Source of the DNA: Paragordius varius
Lineage: Eukaryota > Nematomorpha
Assembly (NCBI GenBank): GCA_964247055.1
Contig: OZ176054.1
Span: 5,704,001-5,768,000 of the forward strand
DNA length: 64,000 nt
Direction: 5' to 3'
Shown: positions 24,683-37,392 of the stretch, piece after piece
Layout: the number at the start of each line of letters is the position of its first letter
How positions within the stretch are numbered: position 1 is the first letter of the stretch
The notes under the pieces: model-generated
Database searches by the model: none
Seen by the model: only the letters and a program-made list of their open reading frames with translations
Told to the model about the DNA's origin: nothing
Program-made: the position numbers and the translations under genes

Positions 24683-25358
24683 TATGGCTGTGCTGACCAA
24701 GTCATGACCATGTCAGTGACTATTTATTTTTTGACCATGGTCATTTAAAAAACAGCTGTTTTTGAAAAATTTCTGATAATTTTTTTTGGAAGAGATATAG
24801 TAAGATTTCAGTGTTTTTTAATATATTTTTTAAAATATAATTAAATATTTTATTATGCTTATTTAACAATATAAAAATTTTAAACAAGCATCTTTATAAC
24901 ATTAGCATTTAAGCATATCCAGTTACTTCGAAAAACAAAACAATGCACTTTGCAAAACATGCAATAACTCCATAACCAATAAAATGAGAAAACATCTTAT
25001 ATTTGGATAATTCATTGATGAAAGAAAGTGTAAAATAAACTAGGTAAAATTTAATATGAAATATCCAGTATTAAAAGCTATGTATTTAAAGATTCAGAAG
25101 GCCACAAACATGTGGCAAAATTTGAAAATTAAATTCTTGGTTTGATTATAAATATTTGTAAATAATAAATATCAATAAAATGTATAATAAAAACATGATA
25201 TTATTAGTGAAACGCTAGTGTCGTACGAACATTATTTTCACAATCCAATATCGCATGATATTTACTTAGGTAAAAAGTGGTCATGACAGTGGTCATGACC
25301 ATGGTCTGACTGGGTCTGACCGGACTTTTTTGAAAAAGCAGTCAAATGCACAACCCTA
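24683..25358. mobile_element. Non-autonomous hAT-like element (676 bp)
   Basis: Flanked by a perfect 8-bp duplication, gttgtaac (24675-24682 and 25359-25366). Inverted ends: left TATGGCTGTGC, right (reverse complement) TAGGGTTGTGC. Both subterminal regions hold clusters of GGTCATGACC and GGTCAGAC words in both orientations, typical of transposase-binding subterminal repeats. No transposase ORF remains. Confidence 0.8.
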
Positions 25359-25933
25359 GTTGTAACACATAAAAAAACATCGATCTAATAATCGGGTCTA
25401 TGATCCCTATCAAATGATATACCAAACAATGTAAGTGCAAAACGATCATATATTAAAAGAGTTTCATTAACAAAAATAATTATATTGCATACATTGACAA
25501 AACAAAGGCACATAGTGTTCTTGGCATTAATTAAATTATAGGTTGTCTGTATAAAACATCCAATGTTTCTTTTTTAGAAAATGATTTAAGAGCGATTAGA
25601 AGGTGTTCCATTTAATAAAATTAATATATTATTAGCAAACGCTCACATTATTTAAATCTATTAGGTTTTATATCTGTATTGAAGATATTAATTGTGAGAG
25701 ACAAAATATTCAAGATATGTTAATTATCAGACAGAGAATGAAAGGGAAAGTTGACCAATAAGTTTTAAACGCTGGAATTATACTACCAATTTTTATTTGG
25801 GTACCAATATTACAGTAACGAGCATAATTATCACCATACCTGTATTTTAAATAGCTACATGTGTATTTACAGTACCAATTTTTTGTTGGCCAATTCGCAA
25901 TCTCATAAATAAATAAACAACTTTAATATTGTA

Positions 25934-27548
25934 TGACACAGTGCGCACAAAAAAAACAAAACATGATTTTATCTAGAATAATAAGAACTACCTAGGAAAA
26001 TGGGATACCAAAAATTTAGAAACAAAAATGCGCCCCAAAATAGAAACCTTCCTTTTTTGACTAGAAATAGATTTTTGTCCATATTTTTTAAACTTATTGA
26101 GCAAACACCATTAAACTTTTATATATTATATAAAACCTAATATATTGTTAAGAAAAACATATCAAATTATTTTAAAACTTCGATTCAAATTGGGGTATCT
26201 AAATACACCAGACTAAATTTAAATTAGGATTTTTACAAAACTACTGAATGAAACGGTCCCAATTTAAATTTATGCTTCTATCCTTATAAAAATTACATAA
26301 ATATGCCAAAATATGTAAATAAAATTTTGTTTTGAAAAAAAAGTTCCATCTCAAACTACTTCGACGCCATTTTTATTTTAAATTTTTTTTGCAAAATATC
26401 GTCTTCATTTAATATTAAGGGTAAAATTAAAGCTATTAATATACCCTGATTTAGAATCGGCCAAGCGGCCCAAAAAAATATCAAAGATAGTTCCCAAGCC
26501 TCCCATGAAAGAGATTTTAATGGACTTAATAGAAGATTCCCAAGACGATGGTAACATATAATTTAATCATAGACTTTATTCCGATCGAAGATGAAATGAA
26601 TCTAGATGCTCTGCTGAGCTGAGTAATACAGCCAGGTCCACAAGGCTAAGTATTAGGACCGGAATACTGACAGGAAAAAATAATTAATATGAACGTGAAT
26701 ATTGTAAAAAAAGCTAAAAATTCTATTGAATAAAAATTAAATCCATTTATTATCTGTTTTTCAATATATATGCCATTAATATTATTTTTACAAATAGAAT
26801 TTTCTTTAATAAGCTAGATATAGTGTATAGCAGGTAATTATTTGATTGGCAAATAAAGCTATTTATATTTCCGATGCTGCCTTCTGCATAAGGTGTTTAA
26901 TTAAATTTATTATCTATAGATTTAATAGTATATAAACATTTATCCAAAGTAATGTAATGGGAATTTCATAATTTTGGAGTTTTGCTGGTTTTTTCTGTAT
27001 TCGCATTTGAAAATTTCGGCTTTATGCTGTTATGAAACAATGAGAAGCATTTGAGGAAAATGAAATAAAAATAACGAAATTATTCCAAAAAATACAATTT
27101 TTTGAGGGACTTCAAAAGATACATAGCCTTTATTAGACATACCAACTCTTTGGTAAGTTTAACATAAGTCATAAACAAATAATAATAACAATATGGAGTT
27201 TTTACAAATAATTTTTTTAAAGATATTTCAACAATGTCATAAAATTTACGATTTTGTGGAATTAAAACATTTATTGATACTTTAAAATAATTTTATGTAT
27301 TATTCTTAAGAATATGTTAGGTTTTATATAATATATAAAAGTTTTATAGTGTTTGCTCAATAAGTTTAAAAAATATGGACAAAAATCTATTTCTATTCAA
27401 AAATGAAAAAAGGAAGATTTCTATTTTGGGGCGCATTTTGCCCCTAAATTTTTGGGGTCCCATTTTCCAAGAGATTTTTTATTATTCTAGATAAAACTCA
27501 TGTTCGTTTATTTTTTTACCCCCCCCCCCCCTTTACGCACACTGTGAT
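25934..27548. mobile_element. Mariner-type foldback element, about 1.6 kb
   Basis: Inverted arms of roughly 220-250 bp (about 25934-26160 and 27300-27548), clearly homologous with some gaps. The ends read CACAGTGCGCACAAA (left) and CACAGTGTGCGTAAA (right, reverse complement), next to TAT on both sides; this fits a Tc1/mariner-like TA insertion. The right arm holds a 13-C run (27519-27531). The centre is AT-rich; one plus-strand stretch near 26455-26550 could code (ESAKRPKKISKIVPKPPMK) between a possible acceptor and donor. No transposase is recognisable. Confidence 0.65.
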
Positions 27549-27804
27549 AGAAAAAATGTTTAGTTTTACACATTTATTGTTTTTATCTATACGCTACTGT
27601 ATTGACAATTTGCCAAAAATAATGTCAAGTGATCAACGATAAGGAATTGTAAATGTCTGTTGCCATGTATGAGATTAAATTTACTAGTTACATATGAATT
27701 TTGTATTTTTTCTCCCAATTTTCAAAAATTTAACTGCGATAAAAACGAAAAATCTTATACATGGCTAATGACATGTAAATTAAACCATTTAAAATACAGA
27801 TATG

Positions 27805-30800
27805 CAGTGGCGTACCGAGCATTTGCAACGCTATGGCGCCCCTTCCCCTCCTTCTCTTTTTAAAAGCTAAAACAATTTAGTAAAAAAATTACAAACGTCT
27901 TGCTTCATTAAAATTAATTTAAGGATCTTGCAATCTATTACTTTTATGTTTTGGCCTGATTACACTGCTCAACAAGGTTTTGCACCACCCTCTTATTTTT
28001 GCATTTTCTGATACCTAATGACATGGAAAGGCCAAAACAAAAAAGAAAATTGAGGCCACCAATAGGATTATTCCAAACTTTAATTTTTAAATTTGTATTT
28101 AATTCAAAAATAACAATCATTCCTCGTGTACATATGTTTAAATATTCAAACAAGCAAGTCGATACAAGTAATATACCATGCATGGATAACAAATTCTAGG
28201 CATTAAATAAGATACTAAACAAGCTAAGAGCCAAAGTATTTAAAATCTAAAAGGGGCTTATGTATAGTGTGATAGATATGGGCGGCTGCACAAGCTCTGC
28301 ATATTCCCCAAGCGATCCTATAATTATGCCAGATATGACAAAGATAACAATAAGTAATCGTAAAGCCCGATAAGAGAGACTTGCAAGCAAAATCGTGGCA
28401 AATTGACATGTCAAATTAATCAATTTACAGAATAAAGTTAGATAAATTCTACAATTAAATTGAATATAAATTAGGTAAATACAAATGGTCCAATAAATTA
28501 TACTAAAAGTGGCTACACAACATCCATCTGAAATTCAAAATACAAAACAACCAATAATATTAAAAAAATAAGGTATATCTACTAGGTATAAATAAAGGAT
28601 TTTTTATAAGAACCAACTCAAGAGAAAAAGTCTAATAAGTACTCGAAAGAACGAAAACTAACAAAAAAAATATAGCCTATCTGAAAGCCAAAGGTTTAAA
28701 CCATAGAATGCCTTTTTTAGTATTTTTTTAAAAAAATTTTATATGTGTTAAAAATTAACTTGAAAAAAAAGACTAAATTTTGACGTTTAAGTCCGTACTA
28801 TTTTTTTCTCTCTGATATTTAAATGACATATTTATATTTAAAAGATAGAGTTTAAAACGCTTTATTAAATGATATTAAGTTTATAATATAATAACATTTT
28901 ATTATAAAGTTATATTTAATTTTCTCTCGATTTTCTCTTGTTTTTGAAAAATTGAAAAACCTATAAAATTTCAAAATTCTGATTGGCGGGATCAAAATTT
29001 TTTTCATATTCGGTTTTAAAACACTAAAATTAGTCATAATTTAAAAGTTTGAGTGGTGTTGCTTAAAAATGTCCAAATTTGTCGACTAGTGTTATGCATG
29101 CTTTGTATTAAGTTAGAGTTTTTGATCGTTCAAAACCGGTCTGATTGTTTTCAAATGCAGTCACGATTCTTCTAAGTATTTGGCCAGAAAAAAATTAATG
29201 TTAAAATTGAAATTTAAAACACCCTGAAGTAAAGCGGATGCCTTACTTCTTGTTTCATTGGTATGAATTATTTTTACTTAAATCTTTTAATAGCTCTATC
29301 AAATCATCTATTCCCTCAACAATGGCATTAACTGCTTATATTTTAACATTCCATCGGGTTTCAGACTCACGCTTAACAGTTTTTTTTAGTTTATTTTTTA
29401 ATATCATTTAATAGTTTAACGTGAAAAAAAAGATAGATATTTTCAATTATTCCGAAACAGGTGCCAACAACATCTTGTTTTGCCTACTAAATTCAAGGAA
29501 TGATTGTCACAGTTGACATATGTTGCTCTTTCATTTTTTTTCCAGAATTATTTGTTGAACGCCTGAAATGTGACCCGACGTCACAGCTGCATTATCATAG
29601 CATTGAGATCTACAATTCGATAACTGAATTATATCCATATTTAGATTTTCTAAAATTACCTTTTCAATTCACATTGCATCTTTGTTGAATAAGTGAAAAA
29701 AACCCAAGAAAGATCTTTTATGACAACTTTTTTTTCTCATAAATAAACACATACCATCTTGAGAAATTTGTTCTCGGTATCTGGCCTTGAATCAAATATA
29801 AGTCCATAATATTTACTTTTTTTATGTCATCGATCAATTTAGCTTTAATTCTTGAAGCTAAAAGATGTATAAACTCTTTGGGATTTTGGGTAAAACAAGG
29901 ATAAAGTATTAGGAGATTCAATGTTTCTTATGTGTTCTACAATTATTGGGTCAAACTGAGCTACAAGTTATAGTAAAGATAAGAGGTTTCCAGGATTTGG
30001 TGCTGAGCCATCTAGAGACATTATACTTTGAACATGTCCTCGAAAAGAGAGATTTTGGGTGATTAGAAATTTCATGCAGCCAATATTCGATGTAACATAT
30101 TTCGCCATCGATCCTTTTCCAATTGTATGTGAGGTTCTAGAGCAGAATCGATTTCTGTTTGATTTAACAATCTTCTTTCTGCCTCTTTCCTAGTAGTCCT
30201 TTCCGACAATTGAGGCTATTTTTATCGTGGATTAATTATCTTTTTTCCTCCATTTATTAAAACCATGCGTAGTTATGAAAGATGATGGTAAAGAGTTAGA
30301 TTTATCAAAAAGTAAGCGACAAAAATACGCAGATTTGTTCTTTGGTGATATAATAGCCAAGATCTCTCAACTTCAAATCCTTCTTTTTTACCGACACGTC
30401 GAAAAAACCAAGATTGGAGCATTGAACGATGATTTTTTGTTTCAAAAGGATTGCATTTTTGAAAATCCTTGAGATCCAAGAACAATCATTTCTGTGCGAA
30501 ATGGATTAGATATTACGGGAACATTATTATTAGTAAATTCTAAAAAGGCGACATCATTAAACTGTATAGGTGTAGCGCTTGTAATTACTAATAGTATATT
30601 TGTAGTTTTCTCATTTCTATTTATTAATTGAATAACTAGGGTTTCAGGTGTATTTAAGTTATAATTATTAAGAGGTACTGTTATATTTGTGTCGCAACTT
30701 TTATCAATGTTATGGTCAGATATTTTTGTTAAAGATTTCATACTCATTCGCAATTTATTTGTTTTATTTTTTCTGGAATTTTTCCCATTTGCGTACCGCT

Positions 30801-31297
30801 AAGTTTAGGCATTGATATCTGATGAAAATCAAAGTAATTATATACTATATTATAATAAAAACCTACCTTGTCAGAGATGGAATGATCTTGTGAAATTAAA
30901 TAAATAAATTTGCGTTTTGAAATTGAATAGGATTAAAATAAATATGCAATTTTAAAAAATAATAGATAAGGTTTTGAACAAAGAGAGAAATTAAAATAAT
31001 TCAATTAAAGGCAAAAGAATTAACATACGTGATAAAGAAACGTTTTTTAAGCGAAAAAATAAATTGCACATGTAGAAGTACTTACATAGTTTTTTTTGCA
31101 TAATGTTTGCTCTTGATCTCATTTAGATAGTTTCATATTATTTTAGGGATTATTACGTAAATTGTTGAAACATCTTACTCGAAAGTTGTTATTATTTTTG
31201 CATATTTAAATTTAATTAAAAAAATTATTTAGGCGATCCTAAATAACGGCGCCCGGGGCATGATGCACCCCGTTGCCCTCTCCTCGGTACGCCAATG
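27805..31297 (-). mobile_element. hAT transposon (ZMYM1/TTF-finger type), 3.5 kb, inactive
   Basis: Perfect 8-bp target duplication cagatatg at 27797-27804 and 31298-31305. Inverted ends CAGTGGCGTACCGAG (left) and CATTGGCGTACCGAG (right, reverse complement); CAGTGGCGTA is a familiar hAT terminus. The minus strand keeps scattered transposase motifs of the ZMYM1-like family: a VERSWLLY motif near 30390, PNPGNLLSL near 30010 and EFIHLLASRIKAK near 29850. The identical target sites suggest a modest age, while the coding part is full of stops. Confidence 0.88.
29718..30753 (-). pseudogene. hAT transposase remnant (ZMYM1-like)
   Basis: Several short minus-strand frames follow the order of ZMYM1/TTF-type hAT transposases: the region before the TTF-like finger (ending KVERSWLLY-like, here EVERSWLLY), a GFNKWRK block, NLSFRGH, PNPGNLLSLL, then KEFIHLLASRIKAKLIDDIKKV. 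The frame changes several times and stops are frequent. The catalytic C-terminal half expected below 29.7 kb is not recognisable, so the gene is dead. Confidence 0.7.
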
Positions 31298-31305
31298 CAG
31301 ATATG

Positions 31306-32200
31306 GCTTATATAATAGAGCTTGTACTATATTTTGAAGCAAACAGATGCAAGAGGTAGTAATATTTATAACATATTGTTTAATAGATAAAATATATTAT
31401 TGTTAAAGTTTAAGGAAAGGTTGAGGAAAACAAACACATAACACTAGGTTATCATAGTGCGGATCAAGCGGGACACAATAAAACTAGACAACAAATTTTG
31501 ACTTTTAAGTGCCATTTTTGTAAACTTAAAATTAATTTTAATCAAGTATATAAATAATATATTTGAAAAAAAATGGTCTAACACAATTTTTTATCAGGGT
31601 TTATCGAAAACTTTTGGCCCCGATTTAACATAAACTCGAAATTAAAATTAAAAGTTTTGGCTATATAGACAAATTTTTACAGACCAACTAATGTAAATAT
31701 TTTATAATTATTAGAATTACATGAATATAAAATTTAAAAAATGAAAAGGCTTTTGGTTTAATTTTTTAATAAAAATCATTATTATCAAAATTATATTACC
31801 TAGTGGATACTATGCATAGTTTTAATTAAATTCATAATGAAAAAGATCACGAATACCTAAAACTTTATGTCTAATATGTGGAATTTTATAATAAGCATTT
31901 ATAAAGAAAATAATTAATATTTATAGGATGATTCTAACAACAAAAAATCAAAAATGGCTGTTTTGAATGACATAAAGAAAAGAATTATATTTATTGTTAA
32001 ATGATTTTTTTTGTCTAATATAATAAAAACAATGCTTTTAATCGAGTGGGAAAGGTACGGTATACCTACCCATCTCTTATCGATCTTTTTTACCAAAAAC
32101 ATTGATTTTATACCTTCTCCGAATATTAGAAATAGTTAGATTCTATTCCTTACATATCCATAACATATTTCCTATTCACATTCTCCCATTCTAAGCACAT
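31306..32200. other. Intergenic, no gene seen
   Basis: AT-rich sequence with no supportable coding frame, between the hAT element and the LINE. Confidence 0.5.
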
Positions 32201-32433
32201 TCTGCTAATGTTGAAATCACGTAATCTCAGCACCGCATCGCCACATGGAACTTACGTGGAGCCTACAACAATCACAAACTAGATATTGTCGTTAACGAAA
32301 TGACTAAGCATAAAATTGACATACTAGGAATTTCAGAATCACACATTCCCTCTACCGGAACTTTAGAATTTGACAATCATATTTTGTATTATTCCGCCAC
32401 GACTCGTCAAAATACAACGGTGTCGGCATAATA

Positions 32434-33786
32434 ATGAACAAAAAACTAGCTAACTTATCGGACATTTTTAATCCAATCAATGATCGTATTATCGCAATCC
32501 GCATACAAACAACCCCTCAACCCATTACTATCCTCCAAATTTACGCACCTACATCCTCTTACAGCGATGACGACTGTGAAAAATTTTATAGCGATCTCGA
32601 CTTGGCGATTTTCCAAATTTCAAAAAAGGATATCATATTTATCTTAGGCGACTTCAACTCAATCATCGGAATAGACAAAACACCTCCTATGACGGGCGTC
32701 ATGGGCTTGGGCATAAAAAATGAGAGAGGAGACAGATTGATTGAATTTTGTGCTAACCATCGTTTCTTAGTCGCAAACAGCTTTTTTAAACAGCCCAAAC
32801 GACGTCTATACACATGGCGTTCCCCGTGTCAAAGATACCGTAACCAAATTGACTTCATATTAGGTATGGTAAAATACAAAAGTTCATTTCATAATGTCAA
32901 ATGCCTACCAGGATCGGATTGCTACAGCGACCACAACCTATTGATCGCTAAACTCCGCATTAAATTACAACTTCCTAAAACATCCAAACCCACAAGAACA
33001 AGATTAGATTATAATACAATCGACGACAAGTTTAGCACCGCTTTATCAAATCGTTTCGATTGTCTTGATCATAATTCCGAAAACTATCAAGATATAAACT
33101 TCTTTTGGAACGATACATATACAATCTGCCGAGACACAGCTGACGAATTCATTCGGCCTCTCAAACGCAATAAACAAAAAATAAAATTGTCAACCAAAAG
33201 TCTCGAGATCGCAGAAAAACGTAAAGAATCCAAAATCAAATGCAAATGGGATGAATACAAACAACTAAACAGTGAATTTCAGAAGAGTGCAAGAGAGGAC
33301 ACAAATAAGTATTATGACCAACTATGTGAAAAATTAGAAACAGACGCCAAAAATAACCAAAACCTTTTTGCCCATGCAAACAATATTATTCCACACAAAA
33401 AAGTTTTTTATAAGGGACCTATGAGAAACGACAACAACTCAATCGTCACTGAAAAAGACGAAATTCACAAACTATGGCATAAACACATAAACAAACTATA
33501 CAATGTAAATAACCCCCCGACTATTAACGAACTTACTCAACAAAAAGAACCACCTATTATGAAAGAAGAAGTGGAACTCGCGATAAAACACTCTAGCACC
33601 AGCATATCAGAGAGCCACAGAGACATCCCTACTAAAATAATAAAATATATTCCAATCGATATACTCACCAAATTATTTCGAACCATATTTGAGATGGAAA
33701 AAATTCCTGAGGATTGGTGCACATCCATTATGATTCCGATTTTAAAAAAGGTAATCCAGAACTGTGCGACAACTATCGCACCATAG
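32434..33786 (+). pseudogene. LINE ORF: endonuclease plus N-part of reverse transcriptase
   Basis: The longest open frame in the LINE (450 codons). It carries most of the endonuclease, including GDFNS and the SDH catalytic triplet, a charged connector, and the first reverse-transcriptase block. The true product starts upstream in another frame (IATWNLRGAYNNHK near 32240) and continues downstream in another frame, so this ORF is a fragment caused by single-base slips. The endonuclease is like those of RTE/CFDP2-like elements. Confidence 0.75.
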
Positions 33787-34608
33787 CGCTCATAAACCAG
33801 GTGTCCAAAGTTTTTCTAAAAATAATACAGTTTCGTCTAAATTCCATTCTTGACCCCGAGATAATCACGATTCAGGCTGGTTTACGAAAAGGTAGAGGAT
33901 GCCGAGATATGATATGTAATATGAGGTGGATAATCGAGAAACACATCGAATTTAACAAAGAATTGCATATGTGCTTTGTCGATTTTTCCAAAGATTTGAT
34001 TCCATCCATCATAATAAACTACGGAAAGCTCTAACATCCTATTTTCAATTTATTCAAATTCCACGGCTGTAATATCTACACCTCACGGTATATCTGACTC
34101 ATGTAAGGTACAAGTCGGCCTCCGTCAAGGATGCGTTTTATCACCAATTCTTTTTAACGCATACCTGGAGTGCATTATAAGAAATATCCCACAAACTTAC
34201 GGCATCAACGTAGGTGGGAACCTACTTACTACCGTTCACTACGCGGATGATACAGTCTTATTCGCAGACAGTGTAGACACATTATCGCAAGCTTTGCAAG
34301 TGTTTACAACTGAATGCATTAAATTTGGATTATACATCAATTTCAAAAAAACAAAAGTCATGCAAATAAATCTGGCTCAAACCAATCCAATAATCCTCAA
34401 CGGCAACCAGATCGAAACAGTTAGCAGTTACACGTACTTAGGTAACATTATTAATAATGAGAACAACTCTACGCCTGAAATAAAGCGAAGAATTGCTATT
34501 GCTAAAGCAGTAACTTTTAAATATAACAGGATTTGGATGTCACATGACATTAAACTACAAACCAAAATCAGATTAATCAAAGCTACAGTTTTCCCCACAT
34601 TCATGTAT

Positions 34609-34630
34609 GGGGGGGGGGGGGGGGGGGGGG
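34609..34630. repeat. Poly-G tract (22 G) inside LINE
   Basis: A 22-base G run in DNA that is about 75% A+T. The flanking frame reads ..TFMY before and ESWTLKK after, where relatives have YGCESWTLKK, so the tract replaces a short coding stretch. It may be a real homopolymer expansion or an assembly or sequencing artefact. Confidence 0.8.
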
Positions 34631-35049
34631 AAAGCTGGACACTGAAAAAATATGACGAACGTCTAAAAAACTCTTTCGAATTATAAGTTTGGAGGAAACT
34701 TCTTCAAAGAAAATGGATAACAAAGTTTCAAACACCATCATTCTAAATAAAATTAACCCAGAAATGTCACTTCTAGGCAGCTTAACACGGCAAAAACTCT
34801 CCTTCTTCGGGCACATTATGAGATCCAACTCACTTGAAAAATCAGTGAGCTGGGGAAAGTGAGTGGTGCCCGAAAAAGAGGGAGAAGACGAACTCGTTGG
34901 ATGGATAACATCCTCAAAGAAACCAACCAATCATTATCCGAACTAAACACCAAAACCGGAAATCGCAGTGAATGGAGAAGCTTTATTTTCAATGTTGCAG
35001 TTTGGAATCGACCTTAGCAAACAACAACAATAAAAACAAATATAATTAA

Positions 35050-35077
35050 ACTGTCGCCAGAAAAAAATATCCTGACG

Positions 35078-35115
<38 letters not shown>

Positions 35116-35680
35116 GTATCAAGATCCTCATTTAGCTTTTGGTTTTCGGTCTTACGAATAATATAGAAAGTTACTAACACTTCTATGGTAACTACTCCAT
35201 ATGTCCATATCAAAAATAGCAAAATTTGCGCACATTATGCTAAAAAAATTTTGTTAAGCCAAATGCTTCAATCCAAAAAATATCTTAAAATATATAATAA
35301 ACTATATTATAAAAACAAAAAAATATTTTTATATAATTTTTTAGATGTGGGCGCCTAAATCTAAAATGGGCTAGCTCTTTGAAAATAAGTAACCAAGATT
35401 TTGCTATAAAATAAAAATATATTTGCTACTTGAAATATCGTTTTGATTTACTATATAATATATATTAATGATATTTTTTGGAAAGCATTTAACTTTCACA
35501 AAAAAAATATTCTGTTCACTAATTTTGCGATATTACAATATCGGACATCTTTATATGTGCTTATAACTTTCTTATATTACTGGTAAGCCCTAAAAAGCTC
35601 CATGAAAACACTGATGCACAGAATATATATTCTAGATCAGGATATAATTTTATACCCTACGATTTTGTGCGCAGTGTTTT
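35050..35680. mobile_element. Foldback element copy A (about 0.63 kb)
   Basis: Palindromic element. The left end (ACTGTCGCCAGAAAAAAAT) and the right end (reading outwards CACTGCGCACAAAAT) fit a CAGTG-type terminus. Next come ATATCCTGA..GAAATATAT, an (AT)n run (about 35081-35112), and arms related to copies B and C. The internal words GATGTGGGCGCC and AAAATGGGCTAG recur in all copies. It abuts the LINE tail directly. No ORF of its own. Confidence 0.6.
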
Positions 35681-35905
35681 ATATGGTGCAAAATTAACAT
35701 ATAAAGCTGGGCCTTTCAGAAAGACAACAGTTAAAGTTTTTACTTTTATAAGGTATTTATATATATATATATATATATATCTAAGCTCCATAACTAAATG
35801 GTTTATAAAATTCAAAGTCACGTTATTTTTGTATGGCGGCGTATTTAATACAGTACGGAATATTACTCAGCTAATTAGTTTAAAAAGCCTTCTGGTAATC
35901 GCTAT

Positions 35906-37392
35906 ACATTGCGTCCAAAATCGGGGGTACTAACCTGATGAAATATATATATTCTGATAGGAAAATGTATCAAGATTATCATGGTGCTTTTGGTTTTGGG
36001 GTTTACGAGTAATATAAGAAAGTTTTCCATTTTGTGGTAAGTGCTCTATATCAATAAAATTTGAACACATTTTTTGTGTTGAAATTTTTTGGTGAAAGCT
36101 AAATGCTCCATTATATCACTAAAATATATCATAAACTACTTATAAAAAGCAAAACAACATTTTTATAATCTAATTTTTAGATGTGGGCTCCGAAGTCCCA
36201 AATTTGCTTTAAAACGGGCTAGTTCTTTTAAAATAAACAAAATGCCAAAATTTTTAATTATATTATTAATATTGAGATAAAAAAAATTTTTTTAAAAATC
36301 CAATTTTTAGCAAAAATTTGTTGTAGCTACTTTCTATTATTTTTAGGGATAATGAAAACGGTATAGAAGCGCTTTTAGATTTTGTAAAAATACTTTCCTA
36401 TATAATTTAATGATGCTGAATATTTCTGCTTTATAAATATATTTCAAAGGTTCGTTTACTTTCAAATTTTGATGAATTTTTATTAAAAAATACATTTTAT
36501 ATCTGACATAAATTTGAAGACGAACGAATAATTTCTGAGGTGATATACATGTTCAGCATCTACAAATTATGTAGAAAAAGTGTTTTTATACCGTTTTAAT
36601 GATTCCTAATACTATAAAGTACGCCTCAACAAAATTTTGCTAAAAATTAAATTTTTGTAAAAAGTATGTATTTTGATGTCAAAATATAGTATATATTTAA
36701 ATTAAAATGTTATCGTGCAATCTTGGCATTTTTGCGTTTATTTTAAGAAAACTAGCCCATTTTAAAGCAGCATATAAATTTAAGACTTTGAGCCCACATA
36801 TAAAAATTAAGATCTTAAAATTTTGCTTTGCTTTTTCTAGATAGTTTATACTATATATTTAGGGATATTTTTTGGAAAGCATTTAGCTTCCGCAAAAAAA
36901 TAAAAATATGCAAAATTATTGTCATTTTCTGATATGGATAGGGTGACCAGACGTCCCGCTTTTTCACACTATGTCCCGCGTCCCTCTACGTTTTTGAAAT
37001 GTCCCGCTTTTTCACGATTATATAAAAATCTGTCAAATTTTGACAAATTCTTGTAAAGATTTCTGCAATATTTAGAAAAATGATGACAATCTGCTAAAAC
37101 GCATTCCCTCAAATAAAAAATATACCAAAAAATAAAATATTTTTTTATATTTATAATGTATTTGTAAAAATAAATAAATATTACAATAAATTTTTTGTAT
37201 AAAAATTTTTGGTCGTACCCCCCATGCCCCCCTTTCTCAGATTTGTCCCGCTTTTTCCTTCAAAAATTCTGGTGACACTAGATATGGACCACCTACGTGT
37301 ATATAACTTGCTTACATAACTCGTTAGGGTCAACACTAAAAGCACCATAATAATCCTGTTACATTTTACTATCACACAATGCGCAGCAAAAA
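35906..37392. mobile_element. Foldback element copy B (about 1.5 kb)
   Basis: Left arm from about 35906 (ACATTGCGTCCAAAA, AACCTGATGAAATAT), through GTTTACGAGTAATATAAG and GATGTGGGCTCC. The right arm, 36650-37380, is its inverted counterpart (AACTAGCCCATTTTAAAG, CTCGTTAGGGTCAACACTAAAAG, ..AATCCTGTTACA). The innermost arms (36290-36660) also pair, so most of the element can fold back. A short segment at 36950-37280 (GTCCCGCTTTTTC words, inverted at its two ends) looks like another small insert in the right arm. Confidence 0.6.

Larger units (their letters stand above)
32230..35040 (+). mobile_element. RTE-like LINE, nearly full length, broken
   Basis: Order of a non-LTR retrotransposon: an AP endonuclease domain (start near ATWNLRG, 32240; ILGDFNS near 32640; SDHNLL near 32930), then reverse transcriptase (NYRTIALINQ, RQGCVLSPILFN, YADDTVLFADS near 34245), then a C-terminal part with YGxESWTL and FGHIMRSN. 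The tail ends in CAACAACAATAAAAAC, fitting the short simple-repeat tails of RTE elements. Frame breaks lie near 32398, 33752 and 33990, and more follow past 34600. A 22-G run (34609-34630) stands where about five other bases are expected in the coding sequence. The 5' end is uncertain. Confidence 0.85.

Noticed and set aside
36950-37290. Separate named transposon with GTCCCGC ends in foldback B
   Set aside because: The two ends invert (GGTGACCAGACGTCCCGC-like and its reverse), but I could not fix target duplications, so it is only mentioned under copy B.
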